DNA of 64,000 nt from positions 1-64,000 of the forward strand of contig CANTEG010000014.1 of the NCBI GenBank assembly GCA_947652735.1. The letters are read 5' to 3'. Each line of letters begins with the position of its first letter. The first letter of the stretch is position 1. A model generated the notes under the pieces. That model saw only the letters and a program-made list of their open reading frames with translations. It did no database searches and had not been told where the DNA came from. Made by a program: the position numbers and the translations under genes. Shown here in pieces: positions 20,101 to 28,327 of the stretch. Source of the DNA: an uncultured Lachnospiraceae bacterium. GTDB lineage: Bacteria; Bacillota; Clostridia; Lachnospirales; Lachnospiraceae.

Positions 20101-20871
20101 AATATAATAAATGGTGCGTTAAACAGCCCTGATGATGAGCTGTACAGGGAGTACAGGGAAAGCTTTGCGTACGTTTACCCATATGAAAGGCTTACGGAAA
20201 TTAAGAGCAAAATGTCCATTTCCGAAATAAAGAAAATGAAATCCTATGACGGGACTTCCTATGATGTGGCAGAGGAATATAAGGAAAAAGCCCTTGCGGA
20301 TGAAAAGCTTTTGGAGACGGCAGCAGACGGTGAAAATAAAAACAGGCTGACAGGTGCCGAGAGAGGAACACTTGTACATAAATTTATGGAGCTGCTTGAT
20401 TTTGCCGTGCTTCAGCCTGACTGTGATTACAGGGATATGATAGCAAAGAGCAAAGCAAGGCTTGTAGCGGATAACATATTTTCTGAGACTGAGGGACAGG
20501 CAATCAACGTGAGGAAGATAAACGATATGCTAAGGTCATCCCTGGGGCAGAGAATGATTTTGGCGGCAAAGACGGGAAATCTAAAAAAGGAACAGCAGTT
20601 TTCAATTGGTATACCTGTCAGTGAAATATATGAGGAAAGCGGAGATGATGTTGTTATTGTGCAGGGAATCATAGATGCGTTTTTCTATGAGGGAGATGAT
20701 ATTATTCTCATGGATTACAAGACGGACGCGGCAAGTGCGGACGAGCTTGTGGGACGTTACCATGCACAGCTTAAATATTATGGTGAGACTTTGGAAAGAC
20801 TTACAGGTTGCACTGTAAAGGAAAAACTTATATACTCTTTTTATTTAAATGAGGTGATTCCTATAGAATAA
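17143..20871 (+). CDS. addA: ATP-dependent helicase/nuclease subunit A
   Basis: UvrD-like helicase plus nuclease subunit of AddAB, 1242 residues. The order is Q motif (WTDEQQSAI), Walker A (AAAGSGKT, about 22-29), VVTFTKAAAAQM, Walker B IYIDEYQDSN, GDVKQSIYKFR, and motif V/VI regions MTMHKSKGLEFP and YVAMTRAKEKL. The C-terminal nuclease centre is ILMDYKTDAA. The start was placed at the ATG at 17143, preceded by GGAGG, rather than 54 nt further upstream inside addB; this gives the canonical MAWTDEQQ N-terminus. Translation is probably coupled to addB through the overlap. Confidence 0.96.
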   Translation: MAWTDEQQSAINLRDKNILVSAAAGSGKTAVLVERICNRILDETEPVDIDRFLVVTFTKAAAAQMRDKISTRLWSELERRPDNRHLTKQLALINRADITTIDSFCLRIVKEYFSLLDIDSDFGIGDRGMIELLKADVMDALFEEKYNGEQDACSAFLRLVDLFGGDKDDGSLREQILKIYNMASSYPDPMEWLCSAENAYCVNKPEDFERLPWVRELVKISEKTAEEAWEMVCLADDIAGESGGPYKNKAAVEQDKELIKRLCDAHTYEDVHEAVQGISWQRLKPCKGDEFDEGLVAKFKELRDGYKSRIKSLDIFKASRQEVISELSETGTYLLALVHLVREFSIRFMEEKKKRHTMEFSDIEHFAYKLCCAGYEETQENGFYVRRAVPTEIGRSIMERYDEIYIDEYQDSNFLQEDILMSVSGMCDGKYNVFLVGDVKQSIYKFRMARPDLFVGKYDRFPVYKQEETVPEVKIELKNNFRSRAVVLDAVNYFFYQLMGQDLGGIAYNSDVALVPSKEYPVPTENMNVSDCAELMVVDMDADEEADMRKNPQAENGEQVETDKMKLEAAMIGRKIKELVGGTSSMYVFDEESSEYRKACYRDIVILVRSISGYGDTLYNILSAMNIPVYVEDPQGYFEATEIRVLMSLLSVVDNSRQDIPLAAVLMSPIGGLCENELAVICEYGDTTLKNTPLLYDKCICYVEDKADDISRKLGAFFDKLNGLKQDKISMSISELLLKALDITGYYYYALAMPMGERRRANINMLIEKARKFEDGSYKGLFNFLRYVEKLKINEVDFGEANTIGDDEDVVRVMTMHKSKGLEFPIVFVSGLGKQFNMQDMRDNIIIHADYYLTSKLMYSDKRYRKKTVMRDAVSLIMKHETLAEEMRILYVAMTRAKEKLILTGTVASYEEVKSKADTAKHILLPYGVRTGERTFLGWIFACMERYDKLWDDDKYGAKINTVIVKPSELVGTGISEQAEKAVNLDNIINGALNSPDDELYREYRESFAYVYPYERLTEIKSKMSISEIKKMKSYDGTSYDVAEEYKEKALADEKLLETAADGENKNRLTGAERGTLVHKFMELLDFAVLQPDCDYRDMIAKSKARLVADNIFSETEGQAINVRKINDMLRSSLGQRMILAAKTGNLKKEQQFSIGIPVSEIYEESGDDVVIVQGIIDAFFYEGDDIILMDYKTDAASADELVGRYHAQLKYYGETLERLTGCTVKEKLIYSFYLNEVIPIE

Positions 20872-20923
20872 TAGAGACGAGTAAAACGAACCATTCATGG
20901 AATATATTGAAGGCGGCATACCG

Positions 20924-21020
20924 TATTATCGAAAAGTAGTTGCAGCGAAAGCGTGCCTTGTGGTGATATTGTGTATATTGTACAACGGACGTTCAAAAAA
21001 CAATGTTGTGCAGTTGACTA
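20924..21020 (+). repeat. Internally deleted copy of the MITE-like element
   Basis: A 19-nt block (20924-20942) and a 52-nt block (20943-20994) are identical to 54751-54769 and 54861-54912. The 91 nt that separate the blocks in the other copy are absent here. The right end then diverges (about 75 percent similar to about 21020). The outer left end is not clearly recognisable. It lies in the leader of queF, ending about 30 nt before the ATG. Confidence 0.8.
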
Positions 21021-21050
21021 AATATAGGATAACAGGAGGAGAAAATAAAT

Positions 21051-21545
21051 ATGGCAAGAACAGAAAATGAAACGGAGGGCATCAGCCTCCTTGGAAATCA
21101 GAAGGTGGAATATCCAACGGATTATGCACCAAAGCTTTTGGAGACATTTGTGAATAAGCATCAGGATAATGATTATTTTGTGAAATTTAATTGCCCTGAA
21201 TTTACAAGCCTGTGCCCTATCACGGGACAGCCTGATTTTGCAACAATATACATTTCATACATACCTGAAAAGCTTATGGTAGAGAGCAAGTCTTTAAAAC
21301 TTTACCTGTTCAGCTTCAGAAATCATGGGGACTTCCATGAGGACTGTGTAAATATTATTATGAAGGACCTTATAAAGCTGATGGACCCTAAGTACATAGA
21401 GGTTTGGGGAAAGTTTACGCCAAGAGGCGGAATATCCATAGACCCATATTGTAATTACGGCAGACCAGGAACAAAATGGGAGCAGGTGGCATATGAAAGA
21501 TTGGTACAGCACGATATGTATCCGGAAAAGGTGGACAATAGATAG
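21051..21545 (+). CDS. queF: NADPH-dependent 7-cyano-7-deazaguanine reductase
   Basis: Reduces preQ0 to preQ1 in queuosine biosynthesis. The 164-residue length matches the short unimodular QueF type of B. subtilis. The catalytic Cys55 lies in [13 protein letters not shown] with Asp62 beside it, and the substrate and NADPH motif [16 protein letters not shown] follows. AGGAGG precedes the ATG. The other queuosine genes are not in the window, and I see no preQ1 riboswitch in the leader, which instead holds a repeat element. folC starts 3 nt after the stop. Confidence 0.95.
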   Translation: MARTENETEGISLLGNQKVEYPTDYAPKLLETFVNKHQDNDYFVKFNCPEFTSLCPITGQPDFATIYISYIPEKLMVESKSLKLYLFSFRNHGDFHEDCVNIIMKDLIKLMDPKYIEVWGKFTPRGGISIDPYCNYGRPGTKWEQVAYERLVQHDMYPEKVDNR

Positions 21546-21548
21546 ACT

Positions 21549-22916
21549 ATGACATATGAGGAAGCAGTAGATTACATTTATAATATTCCAAGGTTCAATG
21601 ACAGAGGCAAGACAGGCAATGACAATTTGATGGGGATAATGAAAAAGACGGGAAATCCCTACATGGCACACCCTGCCATACATATAGCGGGAACAAACGG
21701 GAAAGGCTCCACGGCACAGTTTATCAAAGAAATTTTGGTCAGTGCGGGATATAATGTGGGAATATTCACATCACCACATCTTGTCAGGGTAAATGAAAGA
21801 ATCGCTATGGTTTGTAATGGAACTGAACGGCTGATTTCAGATGATGAATTTCTTGATACATTTTTACACATCAAGGCTGTTGTGGATGAGGAGACGGCAG
21901 CAGGTAAGGTGCATATTTCATTTTTTGAATTTGTATTTGCAATGGCGACACTTTATTTTGCGGATAAGAGCCTTGACTTTGTCATATACGAAACAGGTCT
22001 GGGAGGAAGACTGGATGCCACAAACATTCTTATGCCAAAGGTGTGTGTGATAACGTCAATCGGTCTTGACCATACCATGTATCTCGGCGACAGTATAGAG
22101 AAAATTGCGGCTGAAAAGGCGGGAATTATAAAAAACGGTGTGCCCGTCATTTACGGTACGGGGCATCGTGAAGCAGATGCGGTTATAGAGGAAATTGCTG
22201 CCAAAAAGGACGCAAATGCAATAAATGTCGCAAAAACAAAATATATAATAAATGAATTCACAGATAAAACCATTGATTTTTCTGTCCGCAATCGTTATTA
22301 TAATTATGATAATTTAAAGCTTGAAAATGGCAATGCATTATATCAGGTTGATAATGCTGTGTTGGCACTTAATGCGTGCTATGCCTTATTGGATGATGAC
22401 TGCGTGAAAAAGAAAGTTATGTCAGAGGACGTGGTAAAAAGAGGACTTTTGAAGTTTAAGTGGCAGGGCAGGATGGAGCGTTACGGCAGCCGTCTTGTGC
22501 TGGACGGAGCACATAATCCTGATGCCATAAAAAGATTTGCCGAAACGGTGAAAGCACTTTACGGCAATGGGGGCATATCCTTGTTTTTTGCTGTCAGTGG
22601 TGATAAGGACTACATAACAATGGCGGATATTCTTTGCCGTGAGATTAAGCTTAAAAATCTGTATGTGACAACGCTGCAAAATGAAAGAGGAACAGGTGCT
22701 AAGACTGTTGCAGATATTTTTAGGACACATACTAAAATCAGTGACACTGCTGTTTATGCTGATGACGATTTGCGGGAGCTGTTTAAAAGGGCATATGGTA
22801 AGGCGGCAGATGAAAATGATATACTGTTTTGTGCAGGCTCTTTATATCTTGTAGGAGCCATAAAGGAGCTTGTGGATGAGCCGGGCTTTTGTGAAAGCCT
22901 GTCGGAGGTAAAATAA
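21549..22916 (+). CDS. folC: Folylpolyglutamate synthase / dihydrofolate synthase
   Basis: Adds glutamate to folates (and possibly to dihydropteroate) using ATP. The 455-residue protein has the Mur-ligase-type P-loop IAGTNGKGSTAQ and the family motifs FTSPHLVRVNERI, YETGLGGRLDATNI, IGLDHTMYLGD and VLDGAHNPDA. Its length is typical. It is packed between queF and a 60-residue gene that starts at the next base after its stop, so the three form a unit. Confidence 0.93.
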   Translation: MTYEEAVDYIYNIPRFNDRGKTGNDNLMGIMKKTGNPYMAHPAIHIAGTNGKGSTAQFIKEILVSAGYNVGIFTSPHLVRVNERIAMVCNGTERLISDDEFLDTFLHIKAVVDEETAAGKVHISFFEFVFAMATLYFADKSLDFVIYETGLGGRLDATNILMPKVCVITSIGLDHTMYLGDSIEKIAAEKAGIIKNGVPVIYGTGHREADAVIEEIAAKKDANAINVAKTKYIINEFTDKTIDFSVRNRYYNYDNLKLENGNALYQVDNAVLALNACYALLDDDCVKKKVMSEDVVKRGLLKFKWQGRMERYGSRLVLDGAHNPDAIKRFAETVKALYGNGGISLFFAVSGDKDYITMADILCREIKLKNLYVTTLQNERGTGAKTVADIFRTHTKISDTAVYADDDLRELFKRAYGKAADENDILFCAGSLYLVGAIKELVDEPGFCESLSEVK

Positions 22917-23099
22917 ATGATAAATTTTGAGGAAGAGCTTAAGAGATTTAAACCGATACCTGAGGTAAATCAGGCTGAGGAAGCAATATACAGCAATGAT
23001 TTAAAGGATATAAGCGACATCGTAATGCAGATGACATCGGATTTAAGAGAAGCTGAGATGAGCAACATTAACCGTATTCAAAGCAGAGTGAGGAGATAG
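22917..23099 (+). CDS. Small acidic protein, 60 aa, unrecognised
   Basis: The start codon directly abuts the folC stop and is preceded by GGAGG inside folC, so it is very likely translated. The product is helical and charged with no membrane segment (MINFEEELKRFKPIPEV then DISDIVMQMTSDLREAEM). It is followed after 2 nt by the zinc-ribbon/TPR gene, so the two may function together. No family recognised. Confidence 0.65.
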   Translation: MINFEEELKRFKPIPEVNQAEEAIYSNDLKDISDIVMQMTSDLREAEMSNINRIQSRVRR

Positions 23100-23101
23100 A
23101 T

Positions 23102-24244
23102 ATGGCAGTTACAAGACCTGTTCTTTGTCCCATTTGCGGAGAAAGAGTCCTTAAAACTGGATATTGCAGTGGCTGTGGCATGCATATTGACGTGGCAAGA
23201 AAGGCGCATAATACGTCCAACTATCACTATAATATCGGCTATGACAAGGCAGTTGCCAGAGATTTGTCGGGAGCCATAGAGTCATTAAAGCTGTCGCTTC
23301 GTTATAACAAAAAGAATGTTATGACAAGAAATCTGCTTGGTCTTATATACTATGAAATGGGCGAAGTCGTGGAGGCAATCAGCCATTTTGTAATGAGTAT
23401 AAACTATGAGGATTCAAACAACATTGCGTCAAAGTACTTAAAGGAGCTGAAAAAAGATCCGTCAAGACTTGCGTTTGTGGACCAGATGACTAAAAAATAC
23501 AATATAGCCCTAGGCTATGCAGAGTCAGGAGATTACGACCTTGCAATCATTCAGCTTAAAAATGTGCTTGGCGAAAATCCGCACTTTGTAAAGGGATACC
23601 TTTTGCTTGCACTGATATATATTCATTCGGAAAATTATGAGAAAGCGGGAACAACCCTTAGGAGAGTGTTAAAAATTGACAAGGCAAATCCGCAGGCAAT
23701 CAGGTATTTGCATGAGATGGGACATACGGATGAAAATATTATGCTCATGTCCAAGGAGTCAATCGAGGATGACGGACTTTTGGATGACGTATATATGGAG
23801 GAGCTTGCAATCACGTCAGGCGGCGGGCTTCAAAGTGAAAGTGAAAATGATAAATCAAACATATTTAAGGAGTTTAAGAAGACAAAACTTGACAGTACCG
23901 TTAAGCTTGGTGAATACGGAGAAGTAAGTCTTGCGAGATATTCAGGGGCATATGTTCTTCTCGGACTTGTGATAGGGATATTGCTTTTGTTTTTTGTAAT
24001 CGTACCTGCACAAAAAAAGAAAATCCGAAGCGATAACGAGGAGCTTTTAAAGTCCTACAGCGAGGAACTGGCAACCAAAAACACAACAATCACTGAGCTT
24101 AATGAACAGATAGCTGCCTTAAATATTAAGGTTGAGGAATTGGAAAATAAGGCAACGATGGAGGATAATTCAGTACCTGATTACTCAAATGTAAAGACGG
24201 GAATGTCTGAGGATGATATAAGGGCAATGATAGAAAACGAATAA
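23102..24244 (+). CDS. Zinc-ribbon, TPR and coiled-coil membrane protein
   Basis: About 380 residues. An N-terminal zinc ribbon (Cys9, Cys12, Cys22, Cys25 in CPICGERVLKTGYCSGC) is followed by four to five TPR-like repeats (about 38-205). A charged linker, one membrane segment (about 284-303, VLLGLVIGILLLFFVIV) and a coiled coil (SEELATKNTTITELNEQIA) follow. By the positive-inside rule the TPR region is probably cytoplasmic. It precedes the spoIIA operon but is separated from it by a long hairpin, so a sporulation role is only a possibility. I do not know a named family with this exact arrangement. Confidence 0.7.
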   Translation: MAVTRPVLCPICGERVLKTGYCSGCGMHIDVARKAHNTSNYHYNIGYDKAVARDLSGAIESLKLSLRYNKKNVMTRNLLGLIYYEMGEVVEAISHFVMSINYEDSNNIASKYLKELKKDPSRLAFVDQMTKKYNIALGYAESGDYDLAIIQLKNVLGENPHFVKGYLLLALIYIHSENYEKAGTTLRRVLKIDKANPQAIRYLHEMGHTDENIMLMSKESIEDDGLLDDVYMEELAITSGGGLQSESENDKSNIFKEFKKTKLDSTVKLGEYGEVSLARYSGAYVLLGLVIGILLLFFVIVPAQKKKIRSDNEELLKSYSEELATKNTTITELNEQIAALNIKVEELENKATMEDNSVPDYSNVKTGMSEDDIRAMIENE

Positions 24245-24275
24245 AGAAAAAATATAATAACGTACATACAAATAT

Positions 24276-24382
24276 AAAGGGATTGTCACAATGGACAAGC
24301 CATATAGGAACGAAGGAACACAGAGATAAGTGTATAGGTTCACATATGGTTTTGATTTGTGGCAATCCCTTTTCGTTTTTAA
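24276..24382 (+). terminator. Long-stem terminator before spoIIA
   Basis: Arms 24276-24290 and 24358-24372 pair over 15 bp with one G-T pair, and the stem ends in TTTTCGTTTTT. The 67-nt loop extends the pairing imperfectly (gccatat/atatggt and ggaac/gttc). It could be a terminator, a processed RNA or a small repeat; the terminator reading is preferred because of position and T-rich end. Confidence 0.55.
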
Positions 24383-24442
24383 AAGGAAATAATTGCATTT
24401 GTTTGCAACACAAAATTAATTTAATGAAAAAGGAGTGTAATC

Positions 24443-24796
24443 ATGGATACATTTGAAATCAGCAATAATGTAATGATTTATTATCTGCCCAAGGAGCTGG
24501 ACCATTTTTCAGCAGACAGAATAAAAAGAAAAACGGAGAGTGTTTTTGAAAAAAATGATGTGAAATTTCTCATATTTGACTTTGAAAAAACAACTTTTAT
24601 GGACAGCTCGGGAATAGGACTTATTACAGGCAGATACAGAAAGGTTCACGATGACGGGGGAAGCGTATTTGTCATTAACGTATCCCCTGTTATAGACAAG
24701 GTTCTTACAATGTCGGGAATTTACAGAATCGTAAGCAAAAAAAATACAAAAGAGGAGATAATCGAGGAGTTATTAAAGGGAGGATATTATGAATAA
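24443..24796 (+). CDS. spoIIAA: Anti-sigma F factor antagonist
   Basis: STAS-domain protein of 117 residues. When unphosphorylated it displaces SpoIIAB from sigma F and starts forespore-specific transcription. The phosphorylatable serine lies in TFMDSSGIGLI (Ser55/56, equivalent to Ser58 of B. subtilis). AAGGAG precedes the ATG. It overlaps spoIIAB by 8 nt in the classical spoIIAA-spoIIAB-sigF order. Confidence 0.96.
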   Translation: MDTFEISNNVMIYYLPKELDHFSADRIKRKTESVFEKNDVKFLIFDFEKTTFMDSSGIGLITGRYRKVHDDGGSVFVINVSPVIDKVLTMSGIYRIVSKKNTKEEIIEELLKGGYYE

Positions 24797-25232
24797 TACA
24801 AACGAAATGATGGTGGAATTTTCAGGCATTGCTCAAAATGAAAGCTTTGCCAGAATGGTTGTGGCAGCGTTTATCACAAGGACAAATCCTACTTTGGAGG
24901 AGGTGTCGGACATAAAAACCGCAGTGTCTGAGGCTGTAACAAATTCAATTATACATGGATATGAGGAGAAAGTTGGGAAAATCCGCATTACGGCCAAAAT
25001 TGAGAAGCGGACAGTTTTTATCGAGGTAAAGGATGACGGAAAGGGGATAAGTGACATAAAAAAAGCGATGGAGCCAATGTATACAAGCAAGCCTGAAGAT
25101 GACCGGTCAGGAATGGGGTTTTCCTTTATGGAGGCTTTCATGGACAAGCTTACGGTTGAATCGGAGGCGGAAAAAGGTACCGTTGTAAGAATGTGGAAGG
25201 AGATAGGTGTTTCCAAACATCAGTATGAATAA
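24789..25232 (+). CDS. spoIIAB: Anti-sigma F factor / serine kinase
   Basis: GHKL-type kinase of 147 residues that binds and inhibits sigma F and phosphorylates SpoIIAA. Visible motifs are the N box EAVTNSIIHGYE, the G1 box EVKDDGKGISD and the G2-like DDRSGMGFSFME. AAGGGAGG upstream lies inside spoIIAA, indicating coupled translation. It is followed by sigF 4 nt after the stop. Confidence 0.96.
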   Translation: MNNTNEMMVEFSGIAQNESFARMVVAAFITRTNPTLEEVSDIKTAVSEAVTNSIIHGYEEKVGKIRITAKIEKRTVFIEVKDDGKGISDIKKAMEPMYTSKPEDDRSGMGFSFMEAFMDKLTVESEAEKGTVVRMWKEIGVSKHQYE

Positions 25233-25236
25233 ATAA

Positions 25237-25995
25237 ATGAATGAAATGAAACTATTTGAACTGGCACGAAAAGGAGATAAAGCAGCTAAGGAAAAGATAG
25301 TTTCGGACAATGCAGGACTAATCTGGAGCATAGCGAGAAGATATATGGGCAGAGGGTATGATGTGGAGGAAATATATCAAATCGGCTGTATTGGTATGCT
25401 AAAGGCAATCGAGAGGTTCGAGGCAGATTACGGGGTAAAGTTTTCAACCTACGCAGTACCGCTTATATCGGGGGAGATAAAGAGATTTTTAAGGGATAAC
25501 GGTATGATAAAGGTTTCGAGAATATTAAAGCAAAATGGATACCGAATCAGCATGGCAAGAGAACTTTTGGCAAATAAGCTGGGCAGGGAGGCAACGCTGG
25601 AGGAAATCGCAAAGGAAACTCACTTGGACATTGAAGATATCGTGATGGCAACGGAGGCAAACAGGGAGATAGAGTCACTGTACCAGACCGTTTACGGGCA
25701 CGACGGCAGGGAGACATACATCGTTGACCAGATAAAGGATGATGTAGAAAGCGAGATAGCAGCGGATGGTATGATAAATAAAATCATGGTGGAGCAGGCA
25801 CTGGATGGCTTGGAGGAAAAGCATAGAAAGCTGATAACAATGAGATATTTTTATGATAAAACCCAAAGCGAGGTGGCACGTGAGCTGGGAATCAGTCAAG
25901 TACAGGTAAGCAGACTGGAAAAGAAGCTGCTGGCACAGATGCGGGAAAGCATGGAAAGCGGGAAAAATAAATGTGTTGACAAAAAATCGAACTAA
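25237..25995 (+). CDS. sigF: RNA polymerase sigma-F factor
   Basis: Forespore-specific sigma factor (SpoIIAC), 252 residues. Region 2 is AGLIWSIARRYMGRGYDVEEIYQ with GMLKAIERFEADYGVKFSTYA. Region 3 starts at GEIKRFLRDNGMIKVSR. Region 4 has the helix-turn-helix TQSEVARELGISQVQVSRLE. Position and content identify it as sigma F rather than sigma G. No clear terminator follows before the TetR gene. Confidence 0.95.
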   Translation: MNEMKLFELARKGDKAAKEKIVSDNAGLIWSIARRYMGRGYDVEEIYQIGCIGMLKAIERFEADYGVKFSTYAVPLISGEIKRFLRDNGMIKVSRILKQNGYRISMARELLANKLGREATLEEIAKETHLDIEDIVMATEANREIESLYQTVYGHDGRETYIVDQIKDDVESEIAADGMINKIMVEQALDGLEEKHRKLITMRYFYDKTQSEVARELGISQVQVSRLEKKLLAQMRESMESGKNKCVDKKSN

Positions 25996-26167
25996 TAGTA
26001 CAATTATCAGTAATTTAGTTTAAAAATAAATATAGAAGTATATTATTCGATATATATATTTAATTTACGTACTTTATAATTTAAAATGTATGAAAATAAA
26101 ACTAATAGTTTGATTATTATACTTCAAGTATATAAAACGTACTATATGTATTGTAAACGGGGTTTAT

Positions 26168-26800
26168 ATGGGCGCAAGAAAAAAGGAAGCTTTGGAACAG
26201 TTTAATAGGGATAACATATTGACAGCCGCAAAAGAACTGTTCGATTCTCATGGTATAGAAAAGACGACCATGGATGACATAGCAAAATATGCGGATTACA
26301 GCAAATCAACCATATACGTTTACTTCAAGAGCAAGGAAGATATATTTAATTCTATTGTAGGAGAATATATGGATGTTCTTGCTATGCAAATCAGACAGAG
26401 TATTGCAAATGAAAGTGACTTTGAGACATGTTATTACAAATTTTGCGAGTGTATTGTTTCATTTGAAGAACGATATCCTAGATATTACTCAACTCTTGTT
26501 GGTGAAAGTCAGCCTACGGGAAGAAAGGGTAAAAACACTCTGATTAAGCATGATATGGGCAGGGAGATAAGGGAGCTTATCACAGAGCTTGTTGAAAAGG
26601 GAATTAAAAGCAAGGATATGCGGGATGATATAGAGCTTGAGGCCACAGTTTTATATATATGGTCGGCAGTAAGCGGAATTGTCCAGATAGCCAGTCGAAA
26701 GAAGGATTATATCGACAGCAGGCTAAATATGACAAAGGAAGAATATTTGAGATACTCCTTCCGGATGTTCTTTGATTCTTTGGTAGGAGGCAGACTATGA
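26168..26800 (+). CDS. TetR/AcrR-family transcription regulator
   Basis: A 210-residue one-domain repressor. The N-terminal helix-turn-helix has the typical signature TTMDDIAKYADYSKSTIYVYFKSKEDIF (quoted in part: IAKYADYSKSTIYVYF). The C-terminal ligand domain is unrelated to known ones by eye. It overlaps the flavodoxin-like gene by ATGA and so is the first gene of a three-gene operon it probably autoregulates. The AT-rich leader contains two similar acgtact.tat stretches (about 26067 and 26138), possible operator halves, but this is weak. The inducer is unknown. Confidence 0.9.
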   Translation: MGARKKEALEQFNRDNILTAAKELFDSHGIEKTTMDDIAKYADYSKSTIYVYFKSKEDIFNSIVGEYMDVLAMQIRQSIANESDFETCYYKFCECIVSFEERYPRYYSTLVGESQPTGRKGKNTLIKHDMGREIRELITELVEKGIKSKDMRDDIELEATVLYIWSAVSGIVQIASRKKDYIDSRLNMTKEEYLRYSFRMFFDSLVGGRL

Positions 26801-27477
26801 ACTACGTGTTTTATGTATGTGATATGGATGCCGTTCCTACAGCAGGACATTTCAGAAAGATGGATGAAGGACGGGAAATAGCGTCCCATATTAAAAAAGG
26901 TTTATCGGATTGTATCGTACAAAAATATACGGAATATGACGGAGGACTTATAGATGCAGAGAGTGTAGGAATTGTTGTTCCTGCGCACCGCTGGGGTGTA
27001 TCACTTGCAGTTTTTACTTTTATCAATAATCTTAAGGTGTCAGAAAATACATATTTATATGTGACCATTGTTGGGGAAACCCTGTCAGAGTGTTCCAGAG
27101 ACACCATAGATGTAAGACTTGGATTTATAAATTCACTCAGGAGAATGATAAAGCGAAGAAATTTGTGCTCCGACAATGATATATATGTCAGATGTATAGA
27201 TATGCAAAGGAGTCCGGATTTTACGGAAACACTGATAAAACATACGGACAGTATCAATGGATGTGTCAGATGTATTATGCAGGGACTTCTTATGTATGAT
27301 ATTGTATGTCTTGAAAATAGTAATGGTAACGGAAACAATAAAGAACAGGGGATGGACATTTTGATGACGGAGGAATTGTCTGGACAAAAGGCAGGCAGTG
27401 CGGTTCAAAGAAAAATCAGTAATGTTTATCTGGATGATGATATAATGGCAGGTGTCAGATTATGCCGGGTTATGTAA
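26797..27477 (+). CDS. Flavodoxin-like protein, EFR1-like without ferredoxin part
   Basis: The 226-residue product has a flavodoxin-type core: VGIVVPAHRWGVSLAVFTFI followed by YLYVTIVGET resembles the FMN-binding beta strands of the flavodoxin half of EFR1-type proteins. The first-strand phosphate loop is atypical (FYVCDMDAVPTAGHFRK), and no 4Fe-4S CxxCxxC cluster is present in the C-terminal region. An electron-transfer role is therefore inference. It overlaps the genes on both sides (4 nt upstream, 16 nt downstream), which argues for a functional set. Confidence 0.55.
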   Translation: MNYVFYVCDMDAVPTAGHFRKMDEGREIASHIKKGLSDCIVQKYTEYDGGLIDAESVGIVVPAHRWGVSLAVFTFINNLKVSENTYLYVTIVGETLSECSRDTIDVRLGFINSLRRMIKRRNLCSDNDIYVRCIDMQRSPDFTETLIKHTDSINGCVRCIMQGLLMYDIVCLENSNGNGNNKEQGMDILMTEELSGQKAGSAVQRKISNVYLDDDIMAGVRLCRVM

Positions 27478-28151
27478 TACATATGGCAACCGCAAATCGC
27501 TTTTTTGAGATTTGTGATATAAAAGATAAAGCTTATAAAAATGATTTTATGATTGGAAGTATCGCTCCCGATGTAAAAAGGGAGGGGCAAAAGAAAATGA
27601 GTCATTTTTGGTCAGACTATGCAATGGGAGACCTTGTGAGAAGACCTGAATTAAAAAGCTTTATTGAAAAATATGGTGAACGTCTTTCGGAACCTTATGT
27701 CTTTGGCTATTATTGCCATCTCTTGCTGGATGTGCGTTTTTTGGACGTATACTGGAAGCAGCATTTTCAATTTTTTAATAAAAACATGCATCCCGAAACA
27801 GGTTATGACAGAGTTTCGCATGTTAAGGTTGATGACAACGAAGTATATGACAGGAAAGCCTTTTTTTCTTCTGCACTTTATTATGGTGATTACAACAGAA
27901 TGAATCCTTACTTTGTAAAAAAATATAATATAGAACAGTTTGTTTTAACGGTTCCCACCGCAGTAATCGATGAGGTAAATCCCGTGAATGAAATTGAAAC
28001 GATAAGGGATATGGTTGATGTTATATTTAAACAAAAAGAGGAGGATGAGGAGGCACCAAAGGTGTTTTGCAGAAACGACCTTGATGACCTGATAGAGACA
28101 ACTGCGGAAATTATTGCAGAGATTTATTATAACGACATAAAAAAGATATGA
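27462..28151 (+). CDS. Zinc-dependent phospholipase C-like protein
   Basis: A 229-residue protein that resembles the zinc-dependent phospholipase C/S1-P1 nuclease-like fold used for small hydrolases in Firmicutes. It starts with PGYVIHMATANRF (His), and has GSIAPDVK, KKMSHFWSD and FGYYCHLLLDVRFLD, giving the His/Asp ligands expected for a metal site. No signal peptide is present, so it should be cytoplasmic. The substrate is unknown. It starts inside the flavodoxin-like gene (16-nt overlap) and belongs to the same operon. Confidence 0.65.
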   Translation: MPGYVIHMATANRFFEICDIKDKAYKNDFMIGSIAPDVKREGQKKMSHFWSDYAMGDLVRRPELKSFIEKYGERLSEPYVFGYYCHLLLDVRFLDVYWKQHFQFFNKNMHPETGYDRVSHVKVDDNEVYDRKAFFSSALYYGDYNRMNPYFVKKYNIEQFVLTVPTAVIDEVNPVNEIETIRDMVDVIFKQKEEDEEAPKVFCRNDLDDLIETTAEIIAEIYYNDIKKI

Positions 28152-28254
28152 GAAAATCTGAGGTTTGCAGAATAAGTTAGCAATTATAAGTTAAAAATTA
28201 CTAAGATATAACATTTTTTTCACAATTCATTTGTATACTGATGGTTGATTAGGG

Positions 28255-28283
28255 TTGTATTTAAATACCAATTTTGGTATAAT
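28255..28283 (+). promoter_or_regulatory. Strong promoter for the class A PBP gene
   Basis: TTGTAT and TATAAT are separated by exactly 17 bp, and TGG immediately before the -10 gives an extended -10. It is 44 nt upstream of the start codon. Confidence 0.8.
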
Positions 28284-28327
28284 TTCATCTGATTTAGTTT
28301 ACTTGTTGTAGGAAAGGGAGGATTTCC

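Noticed and set aside
20872-21050. A preQ1 riboswitch in front of queF
   Set aside because: The leader holds the repeat element; I could not find the preQ1 stem-loop plus A-rich tail pattern.
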